From assembly GCF_000735695.2 (NCBI RefSeq), contig NZ_JASZ02000024.1, forward strand, positions 1-40,450: DNA of 40,450 nucleotides, read 5' to 3'. A program made the translations under genes and the position numbers. The stretch is from Kaistella haifensis DSM 19056 (lineage in GTDB: Bacteria > Bacteroidota > Bacteroidia > Flavobacteriales > Weeksellaceae). The first letter of the stretch is position 1; each line of letters opens with the position of its first letter. The notes under the pieces were generated by a model. That model was not told where the DNA came from, ran no database searches, and saw only the letters and a program-made list of their open reading frames with translations. Shown here piece after piece: positions 1-6,900 of the stretch.

Positions 1-293
1 GTAAACGGTATGTTTAAAGTACGACTGAGAAGGGGTTTTTGATCGCTTTTGAAGTTCAAAAAGGTAATCTTTGATGTCTTCCGGGTCTAATTCGGTAGGG
101 ACTTTACCGAAATGAAGCGCTAAGGCTGCAACGTGACGGGAATAATTGTCGAAGGTACGCTTGCTTCTGCCCAGGATGGAAATATTTCTTTCGAAGCGTT
201 GCAGAAGTTCGGCAAAACCGTTAACTTCGCTCGAGGCACGATTAAGGAATTTGTTTGTTCTTAAATCCTCAGTAGATTTTTTTTTGTAGCCAT
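1..293 (-). CDS. Tyrosine recombinase/integrase, N-terminal part (cut by window edge)
   Basis: Reading the minus strand from the ATG at 291-293 gives an open frame of 97 codons to the window edge, starting MATKKKSTEDLRTNKFLN. It contains a SAM-like core-binding domain (RSKRTFDNYSRHV, then LDPEDIKDYLFEL and TPSQSYFKHTVY), as in XerC/D-like integrases of Bacteroidetes; close relatives often sit beside IS91-type transposases. The catalytic domain lies outside the window, so activity cannot be judged. The gene points away from the cassette-like genes to its right, which is the usual layout of an integron integrase and its array. From this fragment I cannot decide between an integron-type and an IS91-associated recombinase. 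Confidence 0.8.
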
Positions 294-365
294 TTTATAT
301 GTTTTTTAAGGGCTAATAAAAACAAAATTACTAAAACGGCGAATGGGAAAAGCTACCGGAGGTTT

Positions 366-566
366 AGTTCAAAATCGGTTTTGCAAAAGCGGGGTATTAA
401 AGGCTCTTGCGTTGAAGATTTTCGCATTTCTAGTCGCAAAACTTTTCCATTTTTAATTTTTTTTTGTAATTTTAAAAAATGGAAAAAGTTTTTGCTCAGG
501 TTCGTGATTATAGAAAATTTTGAACTTCTTAGCCCAGCCTTCACAAAGCCGTTTTCCGTTACCTGC
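366..566 (+). other. Candidate first recombination site (attI/attC-like), weak
   Basis: The gap between the integrase start and the first cassette gene holds no credible gene. The stretch near 372-390 (TTTTGCAAAAGCGGG core) resembles the left arm of the clearer attC-like site at 1906-1924. CACAAAGCCG at about 542-551 can pair with CGGTTTTG near 373. GTTACCTGC at 558-566 would be the R' box and the start of the first cassette, and it matches the GTAGGTAAC box at 1894-1902. The arms are about 150 bp apart, longer than usual for attC, so this site is less certain than the other two; it could instead be an attI junction. Confidence 0.35.
436..494. repeat. Imperfect inverted repeat (hairpin)
   Basis: GCAAAACTTTTCCATTTTT is followed after a short T-rich spacer by its near-complement (AAAAAATGGAAAAAGTTTTT, then GC). 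It could fold into a long A/T-rich hairpin. It lies between the integrase start and the first cassette gene. It may be a bidirectional terminator, a variable terminal structure of a large attC, or an insertion end. Confidence 0.5.
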
Positions 567-590
567 AAGAAAACCGTCATCAAAAGAAAA

Positions 591-968
591 TTACGAAATA
601 GAACAAACTGAAATTTCTTTTCCGTCTGCGTAAGTTTTTCCCCAATCGCAAAGATTTTCTAAAATAGGAACTAAATCTAATCCTTTGTTGGTTAAAATAT
701 ATTCTATTCCGAAAGGAATTGTTTCGGGAATTTCTTTCTTGACAATTATTGCGTGAGTTTCCAATTCTTTGAGTTGACGACCTAAAACTTGTTCAGAAAT
801 ATTAGGCAATTCCTTTTTTAACAAATGAAAACGATTATTTCCCTGCGAAATCGAATAAACAATTTGTGATTTCCAACGTCCGCTAATCATTGCTATTGCT
901 GAATTTAACTCGCAAACCTGAAATAAAAATTGCTCATTTATTGAATTGGTTGAATTTTCTTTTCTCAT
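591..968 (-). CDS. HxlR-family winged-helix transcriptional regulator
   Basis: About 125 residues, the usual HxlR length. The order of motifs is typical: an N-terminal Cys (VCELNSAIAMISGRWKSQIVYSI), then the recognition region (LPNISEQVLGRQLKELE) and the wing (IPFGIEYILTNKGLDLVPILENLCDWG). HxlR proteins are small repressors or activators, often sensing thiol or electrophile stress through the N-terminal Cys. I choose the ATG at 968 (MRKENSTNS); the longer frame to 992 begins with TTG. It is divergent from the esterase gene, with an 83 bp shared gap, and so probably controls it. Both genes lie in one cassette-like unit (about 558-1984). Confidence 0.85.
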   Translation of the reverse strand: MRKENSTNSINEQFLFQVCELNSAIAMISGRWKSQIVYSISQGNNRFHLLKKELPNISEQVLGRQLKELETHAIIVKKEIPETIPFGIEYILTNKGLDLVPILENLCDWGKTYADGKEISVCSIS

Positions 969-1051
969 AACACATAGAATTAGGACTAACAATTTTGTTC
1001 GTTGTTGCAGACTTGAAAACGTTTGCAGAACTTTGCCACAAAATTACAAAA

Positions 1052-1876
1052 ATGAAACAACTGATAATCATAGTACTCACATTTATGATGAGCGTATCAA
1101 TCAAAGCACAGGAAAAATGGATTTTAAAATCGGAACATTTAGCTAAACCCGACACCGTTCTAATTTTCAAACCGAAAACATATAATGCAACTGAAAAATA
1201 TCCTTTGGTTTATTTGCTTCACGGATATAGCGAAAATTACAAACAATGGTCGCAAACAGCGGACTTACAAAAATTGTCCAACCAATACGGTTTCATCATT
1301 GTTACACCAGACGGATTTACTTCATATTATATCAACAGTCCGATAAACAAAGTTTCACGATACGAAGATTTTTTCTTTAACGAATTGGTTCCTAAAGTTC
1401 ATCAATCTTTCAATATTGACAATAAAAATATTTTCATCAGCGGTTTGAGTATGGGAGGTTATGGAGCTTTAAGGTATTTTATTTTACATTCTGACTATTT
1501 CAATACCGCAGGTTCTACAAGCGGAGCTTTGGAAATTGATTATCCGAATTTTCAGAAAGTAAGTCAACAATTTTGGCAGACAAACAGAATGACAAATGAC
1601 TTGACAAAACATCTTGGAAATCCAAAAACTGAAAATTGGAACAATTACAGCATATCAATACTTTTGGAACAAAATTCTGACTTTAAAAAACAGTTCATTT
1701 TTGATTGCGGAACAGAAGACGTTTTATATCCAAACTCTGAAAACTTAAAAAAACTAACTGACAAATTAAAAATTCCAACAACTTTTATAAGTCAGCCAGG
1801 CGACCATAACACTGAATATTGGAACAAGTCCATTGAACATCATTTCGTATATTTTCAACAACATTTGACAAAATAG
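1052..1876 (+). CDS. Secreted alpha/beta-hydrolase, esterase D-like
   Basis: 274 residues. A signal peptide (MKQLIIIVLTFMMSVSIKAQ) supports the ATG at 1052; the upstream extension to 995 has no support. After it come the oxyanion-loop region YLLHGYSENYKQW and the nucleophile elbow GLSMGG (Ser133). The likely acid lies in FDCGTED and the His in PGDHNTEYW. This is the esterase D/putative tributyrin esterase fold, which hydrolyses acyl esters; the substrate is unknown and the location is probably periplasmic. It is divergently paired with an HxlR regulator, and an attC-like site starts 18 bp after its stop, so it looks like cassette cargo. Confidence 0.85.
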   Translation: MKQLIIIVLTFMMSVSIKAQEKWILKSEHLAKPDTVLIFKPKTYNATEKYPLVYLLHGYSENYKQWSQTADLQKLSNQYGFIIVTPDGFTSYYINSPINKVSRYEDFFFNELVPKVHQSFNIDNKNIFISGLSMGGYGALRYFILHSDYFNTAGSTSGALEIDYPNFQKVSQQFWQTNRMTNDLTKHLGNPKTENWNNYSISILLEQNSDFKKQFIFDCGTEDVLYPNSENLKKLTDKLKIPTTFISQPGDHNTEYWNKSIEHHFVYFQQHLTK

Positions 1877-1893
1877 AAATCGAAACACAGCCT

Positions 1894-1991
1894 GTAGGTA
1901 ACAAGCAGTTTGGCAAAAGAGCGGGTATCGTCTAAGTTGAACATTTGTGCATTTAATCCGCTCCTTCGCCAAGCTGCCGGCACGTTGTGCG
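1894..1991 (+). other. attC-like cassette recombination site 1
   Basis: About 98 bp of imperfect inverted repeat. Left arm: GTAGGTAAC (1894-1902) and CAGTTTGGC (1906-1914), then GAGCGG. Right arm: CCGCTC, GCCAAGCTG (1968-1976) and GTTGTGCG (1984-1991). The inner arms pair with one G-T wobble. The left outer box GTAGGTAAC is complementary (8/9) to the start of the upstream cassette, GTTACCTGC at 558-566, as the integron cassette model requires. It sits just after the esterase stop codon. Confidence 0.6.
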
Positions 1992-2044
1992 TCACTTTAG
2001 AAAGTGCATCGTACCAAAATAGGTTAACAAAAATATAAATATAA

Positions 2045-2614
2045 ATGAGCATTTCAAAATCAGACAGACCAGCACTAATTTTAATCGATATTCAAAAAGG
2101 GTTTGACAATGTAGAATATTGGGGTGGACAAAGAAACAATCTTGACGCAGAAAATAACGCAGGAGAACTTTTGAACCTTTGGAGAAAAAATCAACTTCCA
2201 ATTTTTCACATTCAACATTGTTCTTCAAAGCCGACTTCTTTACTAAACGAGACCAACGAAGGGAACGAATTTAAGGACATTGTAAAACCTGTTGGCGAAG
2301 AACCAATTATCAAAAAAAATGTGAATAGTGCATTTATAGGGACAGACCTAAAAGAGCGACTTGACAAAGAGAAAATAACGACACTTGTAATTGTTGGCTT
2401 AACAACAGACCATTGTGTTTCAACGACAACAAGAATGGCAGGAAATTTTGGGTTTGACACCTTTTTAGTTTCTGATGCGACTGCGACATTTAACAAAAAA
2501 GGACTTGACGGACAAAATTTTTCAGCGGAAATAATTCACGAAACTGCTTTGGCAAGTTTGAATGGTGAGTTTGCAACTGTAGTAACCACAGAGTTTTTAA
2601 AACAAAATATTTAG
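2045..2614 (+). CDS. Cysteine hydrolase, isochorismatase-like family
   Basis: 189 residues with the isochorismatase-like Rossmann fold. The catalytic triad is visible: Asp15 in LILIDIQKGF, Lys91 in IIKKNVNSAF and Cys124 in TTDHCVSTT. The family includes isochorismatases, nicotinamidases and N-carbamoyl or hydrazide hydrolases, and the substrate cannot be read here. The gene is alone between attC-like sites at 1984 and 2690, in the usual cassette orientation. A short hairpin (CACTTT/AAAGTG) precedes it near 1992-2007. Confidence 0.9.
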   Translation: MSISKSDRPALILIDIQKGFDNVEYWGGQRNNLDAENNAGELLNLWRKNQLPIFHIQHCSSKPTSLLNETNEGNEFKDIVKPVGEEPIIKKNVNSAFIGTDLKERLDKEKITTLVIVGLTTDHCVSTTTRMAGNFGFDTFLVSDATATFNKKGLDGQNFSAEIIHETALASLNGEFATVVTTEFLKQNI

Positions 2615-2638
2615 GAAACCATTGAGAAGAAAAGCGAA

Positions 2639-2697
2639 CGCACAATAACTAAGCTTTCGTTTTGTCTGCAAGACAAGAAATGAAAGCCCGTTGAACG
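2639..2697 (+). other. attC-like cassette recombination site 2
   Basis: About 59 bp. CGCACAAT (2639-2646) is complementary (7/8) to the start of its own cassette, GTTGTGCG at 1984. Inner arms GCTTTCGTTTTGTC (2653-2666) and GACAAGAAATGAAAGC (2672-2687) pair with small bulges. The site ends in GTTGAAC (2690-2696), an exact GTTRRRY core. It starts 24 bp after the isochorismatase stop. Size and symmetry fit a short attC. Confidence 0.65.
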
Positions 2698-2757
2698 GAA
2701 GCTTTGGAAGTTTTTCGCGCATTTCTGGTTTCTAGTAAAAAGTTTTTAACGAGATTG

Positions 2758-2786
2758 AAGAGACTTCGAGAAAGGTCTCTTTTTTA
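2758..2786 (+). terminator. Rho-independent terminator
   Basis: AGAGAC and GTCTCT form a stem followed by a run of T. It would end transcription coming out of the cassette array. The rest of 2698-3001 shows no gene; it is AT-rich and holds the promoter region of the next gene. Confidence 0.7.
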
Positions 2787-3001
2787 TGTGCGTGATCCTT
2801 TAGCAATTATTTAATTATCATTAATGTGAATCACTTTATCATGAACAAATTCTTATGGCAGAGAACATTAGAAAAAAGGCTGATTTTCGATGATCAACAT
2901 TAACGTTATTTAACATCTTTTGTGTTTTTAGATTGGTTAGTAAAACCTATTTTGTTAGAAAGAGTTGAAGAACACTCTTAATAACATTAAATTTTTAAAT
3001 T

Positions 3002-3295
3002 ATGGAAAAGTTTGCAATATTAGCTAGAGTAGAAGCAAAACCGGGTAAAGAAAATGAAGTATTGGAGTTCCTAAAGTCAGCTTTGCCGCTTGCGGAAGGT
3101 GAGCCAGGAACCGTAAGATGGTATGCTTTACAAATTGGCCCTTCTACTTTTGGTATATTCGATACGTTCGAAACTACAGATGCAAGAGATGCTCACTTGA
3201 ATGGTGAGATTGCAAAGGCTTTAATGGCCAATGCTTCTGAATTACTTGCTAAAGAACCTGTACTTGAAATGGTAGATCTACTAGCAGTAAAGTAA
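3002..3295 (+). CDS. ABM-domain monooxygenase, YgiN-like (putative quinol monooxygenase)
   Basis: 97 residues, a single antibiotic biosynthesis monooxygenase (dimeric ferredoxin-like) domain: ILARVEAKPGKENEVLEFLK at the start, then EPGTVRWYALQ, FGIFDTFETTDARDAHLNG and the C-terminal strand PVLEMVDLLAVK. Members oxidise quinols or polyketide aromatics without a cofactor, or handle small toxic molecules; the substrate is not predictable. It is monocistronic, with its own terminator 30 bp downstream. Confidence 0.85.
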   Translation: MEKFAILARVEAKPGKENEVLEFLKSALPLAEGEPGTVRWYALQIGPSTFGIFDTFETTDARDAHLNGEIAKALMANASELLAKEPVLEMVDLLAVK

Positions 3296-3324
3296 GCAAT
3301 CGAACACTAATTTTTAATACAATT

Positions 3325-3360
3325 AAATGGAGCCAGGCATTTCCCCCGGCTCCATTTTTT
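3325..3360 (+). terminator. Rho-independent terminator
   Basis: AAATGGAGCC and GGCTCCATTT form a near-perfect stem followed by seven or more T, 30 bp after the ABM gene stop. Confidence 0.85.
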
Positions 3361-3442
3361 TATATCATTTTGTGAAAGGTTGAACCTTTGCTATGTATAA
3401 AAGTTTTATCTTGATTATTCGAATAAAATTTCAATTGAGCAC

Positions 3443-3473
3443 AAAAAAAAGAGACTGAAAACAGTCTCTTTTG
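3443..3473 (-). terminator. Terminator of the DJ-1/PfpI gene
   Basis: AAAAGAGACTG, four bases, then CAGTCTCTTTT: a perfect stem with A and T runs, so it may work in both directions. It is 13 bp beyond the minus-strand gene's stop. Confidence 0.8.
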
Positions 3474-3485
3474 TATTCTTAACTA

Positions 3486-4265
3486 TTAGAGTTTTTTAAG
3501 TTCTTCTAAAACAGCTTCGCCAACTGCATGAGCAGATTGAGGATTTTGTCCTGTTACCACTCTTTCGTCTACGGTAACGTGAGTTTGCCATAAACCAGAT
3601 TTTTCAAACTTGGCTCCGCGTTCTATTAATTTAGATTCTAATCTAAATGGAACCACTTCATCTAATTTCACAGCAGCTTCTTCTTCGTTGGTGAAAGCAT
3701 TGATTTTTTTGCCATCTACCAAATATTTTCCATTGCTGAGTTTAATATTCACCAATCCAGCAGGACCGTGACAAACCGCACTTACGATTCCATTTTTTTC
3801 GTAGATTTTTTGTGCGATTACTGCTAATTCTTCATTATCTGCAAAATCCCACATCGTACCGTGACCTCCAGCATAAAGAATCCCCACATATTCATCAGGA
3901 TTTACTTCTGAAGGCGTCATGGTGTTCTGAATTTTATTTTGATAATATTCATCTGCCAAAAATCTTTCATTAACCTTATCATCTGGAGTATTTCCATAAT
4001 ACGGCGGGTTTCCACCTTTTGGACTCACGAAATCTATTTCGTAACCAGCATCTACTAATACAGCCCAAGGATGCGTAACTTCACCTAAATAATAACCGGT
4101 AGATTCACCAGTGTTTCCTAATTCGCCGTGGCTCGTAACCACGAATAATACTTTTTTGCTCATTTTGTTAGATTTTATTGTTTGTGCATTTATCATATTA
4201 ATCCCTAAAAAAAGAATACAACCCGTTAAGAAAATAATATTGGATAAAAACTTGTTGTGATTCAT
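3486..4265 (-). CDS. DJ-1/PfpI family protein (type 1 glutamine amidotransferase fold), membrane-targeted
   Basis: 259 residues. An N-terminal hydrophobic segment (about residues 8-27) looks like a signal peptide or anchor. Then comes a DJ-1/PfpI domain of the Hsp31/glyoxalase III-like branch: Glu62 in STGYYLGE, and the nucleophile elbow AVCHGPAGL with Cys165 and His166. Family members detoxify methylglyoxal or act as chaperones or deglycases; the exact activity is inferred only. A Bacteroidetes promoter lies at 4298-4326, with a Crp-like palindrome just upstream of it and a crp-type gene beyond. The regulator therefore probably controls this gene. Confidence 0.85.
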   Translation of the reverse strand: MNHNKFLSNIIFLTGCILFLGINMINAQTIKSNKMSKKVLFVVTSHGELGNTGESTGYYLGEVTHPWAVLVDAGYEIDFVSPKGGNPPYYGNTPDDKVNERFLADEYYQNKIQNTMTPSEVNPDEYVGILYAGGHGTMWDFADNEELAVIAQKIYEKNGIVSAVCHGPAGLVNIKLSNGKYLVDGKKINAFTNEEEAAVKLDEVVPFRLESKLIERGAKFEKSGLWQTHVTVDERVVTGQNPQSAHAVGEAVLEELKKL

Positions 4266-4297
4266 ATTACTGTTGATTTTTTAATGATTTGATAGTG

Positions 4298-4326
4298 CAA
4301 AGGTAAATGCACCTCCCCACAAACAA
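4298..4326 (-). promoter_or_regulatory. Promoter of the DJ-1/PfpI gene
   Basis: On the minus strand: TTG (4324-4326), 18 bp, then TACCTTTG (4298-4305). This matches the Bacteroidetes -33/-7 pattern and lies about 33 bp upstream of the ATG. Confidence 0.7.
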
Positions 4327-4337
4327 CAGGACCTACC

Positions 4338-4354
4338 TCACAACTTTTTTGTGA
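4338..4354. promoter_or_regulatory. Crp/Fnr-like operator palindrome
   Basis: TCACAACTTTTTTGTGA is a perfect inverted repeat (TCACAA, 5 bp, TTGTGA). It sits 12 bp upstream of the -33 element, between the regulator's stop codon and the target promoter, a position suited to activation. Confidence 0.65.
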
Positions 4355-4365
4355 CCTACATCCCA

Positions 4366-4929
4366 TTACACCGAAAGCCGACTCAAGGTTTCTCTGGAAA
4401 CACCTAAATATGAAGCGATTAATGTTTTGGGCAACCGTTGTAAAAGTGTGGGATATTGAGAAATAAATTGTTCGTAGCGTTCTTTGGCATTGCTATTCAG
4501 CAGAGACAAAATCCTTCTTTGGAGCGCGATATAACCATTATTAGACTTTTTCCTGCAAAAATGTTCTATTTTATGCATATCTGCACAGAGTTTCTCTCGG
4601 TTATAGAGAGACAAAGTAAGTACTTCGGTAGATTCTAATGCATCAATGGTAAAAGTAGCTTCAGTTTGATTAAAATACGCTTGATAATCGGTAATCCACC
4701 AATCTTCCATTGAAAATTGCATGATGTGCTCTTTCCCTTCTTTATTCAGGTATGATGCTTTTAACAAACCATTCATCACAAAATAATCATTTTGTACCGC
4801 ATCTCCTTCTTGAATTAAAATCTGATGCTTTTTAAATTTTTTCAAGGTAAAATGAGACAGAATATACTCGAACTCTTGGTCAGTTAGTGGCGTAATTTTC
4901 TCAATTTGACGTCTTAAAATCTCACTCAT
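4366..4929 (-). CDS. Crp/Fnr-family transcriptional regulator
   Basis: 187 residues from the ATG at 4929 (MSEILRRQIEKITPL); the longer frame to 4974 would start with TTG. A cyclic-nucleotide-binding-like beta roll (LTDQEFEYILSHF to about residue 115) is followed by a C-terminal winged helix (RLPKTLIASYLGVSRETLSRLS) typical of the Bacteroidetes Crp group. The cAMP phosphate-binding signature is not obvious, so the ligand is unknown. The C-terminus is short, ending soon after the recognition helix. It lies directly upstream of the DJ-1/PfpI gene on the same strand. Confidence 0.85.
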   Translation of the reverse strand: MSEILRRQIEKITPLTDQEFEYILSHFTLKKFKKHQILIQEGDAVQNDYFVMNGLLKASYLNKEGKEHIMQFSMEDWWITDYQAYFNQTEATFTIDALESTEVLTLSLYNREKLCADMHKIEHFCRKKSNNGYIALQRRILSLLNSNAKERYEQFISQYPTLLQRLPKTLIASYLGVSRETLSRLSV

Positions 4930-4992
4930 ATTTTTATCATTCTTAATTGCAAACAAAAGAATTGTTGACTCCAAATGTAAACTATTGAAACC

Positions 4993-5022
4993 AAAAAATC
5001 CATCGCTCTTGATGGATTTTTT
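4993..5022. terminator. Perfect A/T-flanked hairpin (bidirectional terminator)
   Basis: AAAAAATCCATC, six bases, then GATGGATTTTTT: 12 bp perfect stems. It lies between two divergent genes, where neither needs it, so it may mark a lost or moved gene. The rest of 5023-5226 is AT-rich with no gene seen. Confidence 0.6.
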
Positions 5023-5226
5023 AAATAGGGTAGATGGAATTCTTATGGATTGGTAGAGAAAATTAGAAGCTATAGAATCATGTCAATACCGGAAAAGAAT
5101 GAATTACCAATCAACGACTGCATAAAAAAAAATAAAACGATGAGGTAAATTCCATCGAAAGTAAAATTTCATGATATGCAATTTTTCAGTTGACATTAAT
5201 CAGTAAAGCAAAGGAAATAAATTTCC

Positions 5227-5234
5227 TACTTTTG
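5227..5234 (+). promoter_or_regulatory. -7 box of hemN promoter
   Basis: TACTTTTG fits TAnnTTTG and lies only 4 bp before the hemN ATG, so the transcript would be nearly leaderless. No clear -33 element is seen. Confidence 0.5.
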
Positions 5235-5238
5235 CATC

Positions 5239-6600
5239 ATGAATACTTCTCTCATCAATAAATATAATATTCCCGGGCCACGTTATACTTCTTATCCTAC
5301 TGTTCCTTTTTGGGACGAAGCGGCTTTTACCGCGGATTTGTGGCAGCAATCGGTCAGCAGATCTTTCAACGAAAGCAACGATGCTGAAGGGATTTCTATC
5401 TATATTCACTTGCCGTTTTGCGAGCAACTTTGTACGTTTTGCGCTTGTCATAAACGCATTACCAAGCAACATTCTGTGGAAACACCTTATTTGGAAAGCA
5501 TATTGAAAGAATGGAAATTGTATCTGCAATTATTTGGTAAAAAACCGAAAATCAAAGAACTTCATTTGGGTGGTGGCACGCCAACATTTTTCTCGCCAGA
5601 GAATCTCAAAATTTTATTGGAAGGAATATTCGCGCACGCAGAAATTGCTGAAAATCCAGAATTTTCATTTGAAGGACATCCGAACAATACTACAAAAGCG
5701 CATTTGCAAACTTTATACGATTTAGGCTTCAGAAGATGCAGTTTCGGGGTACAGGATTATGATCCACAAGTTCAGAAAGCGATCAACCGAATTCAGCCTT
5801 TCGAAAATGTAGAAAGAGTGACCAATTGGGCTAGAGAAATCGGTTATAAAAGCGTTTCCCACGATTTGGTTTTCGGACTTCCTTTTCATAATTGGGAAAA
5901 AATGGAATATACGATCCGCAAGACTTTGGAACTGAAACCGGACCGATTGGCTTTCTATTCTTATGCACACGTTCCGTGGATTAAAGGGGTTGGACAAAGA
6001 GGTTTTGATGAAAACGATTTGCCAAGTGGTGAAGAGAAAAGAAAACTCTACGAAAACGGAAAAAAACTCTTGGAAGAATTGGGCTATATCGAAGTGGGAA
6101 TGGATCATTTCGCCTTGGAGCATGATGACCTGTATCAATCCATGATTTCCGGAGATATTCACCGAAATTTCATGGGCTATTCATCCAGCAAAACCCAATT
6201 GATGGTTGGTTTGGGAATGAGCGCCATCTCGGATTCGTGGTATGCATTTGCACAAAACGAAAAAACCGTGGAAGCTTATCAAAAAAGGGTAGAAGAGGGA
6301 GTAATTCCTGTGTTTAGAGGTCATATTTTAAATCAGGAAGATCTTTTGGTGCGTCAACATATTCTCAATTTGATGTGTCGCCTCGAAACTTCTTGGGATG
6401 CAACGACCGATTTTCCGGAACTTCAACATGCACTGGAATCTTTAAAGGAAATGGAAGCTGACGGTTTGGTAGTTCTTTCAAAAAATTCAATAAAAATTAC
6501 CGAACAAGGTCGCGCTTTTACTAGAAATGTAGCGATGACTTTCGACCTGAGAATGATGCGCAACAAGCCGGAAACCAGAATTTTCTCCATGACCATTTAA
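5239..6600 (+). CDS. hemN: Oxygen-independent coproporphyrinogen III dehydrogenase (radical SAM)
   Basis: 453 residues, the usual HemN length. The N-terminus NKYNIPGPRYTSYPT is characteristic of true HemN. The radical SAM cluster motif CEQLCTFC (Cys61, Cys65, Cys68) is followed by a further Cys70, as in HemN. ELHLGGGTPTFF is the SAM-binding glycine motif, and the C-terminal HemN domain (LNQEDLLVRQHILNLMC) is present. The enzyme decarboxylates coproporphyrinogen III to protoporphyrinogen IX in anaerobic haem synthesis. It appears monocistronic. Confidence 0.95.
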   Translation: MNTSLINKYNIPGPRYTSYPTVPFWDEAAFTADLWQQSVSRSFNESNDAEGISIYIHLPFCEQLCTFCACHKRITKQHSVETPYLESILKEWKLYLQLFGKKPKIKELHLGGGTPTFFSPENLKILLEGIFAHAEIAENPEFSFEGHPNNTTKAHLQTLYDLGFRRCSFGVQDYDPQVQKAINRIQPFENVERVTNWAREIGYKSVSHDLVFGLPFHNWEKMEYTIRKTLELKPDRLAFYSYAHVPWIKGVGQRGFDENDLPSGEEKRKLYENGKKLLEELGYIEVGMDHFALEHDDLYQSMISGDIHRNFMGYSSSKTQLMVGLGMSAISDSWYAFAQNEKTVEAYQKRVEEGVIPVFRGHILNQEDLLVRQHILNLMCRLETSWDATTDFPELQHALESLKEMEADGLVVLSKNSIKITEQGRAFTRNVAMTFDLRMMRNKPETRIFSMTI

Positions 6601-6858
6601 TCGAGGTTGCGAAATTATTTTTTGAAATTCATCCTTGATTTTCGGTTTTCCATGCACGCCGAAAAGTGCAGCGATGAATTATATTTTTCAAAGAATTTAG
6701 TAGCGAGTGATACCCATATTTATTTTTCTTGAATTAAATAAAAATGATAAGATATCGCAATTTGACCACGATGTACGCATGTTTTTTGGGTTTTTTCTAT
6801 TTAAAAAAATCAAAGCAAATTCTTTTGTTAAAAAATTCTTAATTCTTCTTAAAATCAT

Positions 6859-6866
6859 TATATTTG
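6859..6866 (+). promoter_or_regulatory. -7 box upstream of secDF
   Basis: TATATTTG matches TAnnTTTG, 34 bp before the secDF ATG. The rest of 6601-6900 is AT-rich; the one short open frame in it has low-complexity, non-protein-like composition. Confidence 0.45.
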
Positions 6867-6900
6867 CCGACTATAATTTTAATATTGTAAACTATTAACA

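Noticed and set aside
353-611. Short open frames on both strands in the integrase/cassette gap
   Set aside because: They read through an A/T hairpin, with Phe/Lys-rich low-complexity products.
6707-6898. 63-codon frame upstream of secDF
   Set aside because: It consists of Ile, Phe and Lys from AT-rich DNA and covers the secDF promoter.
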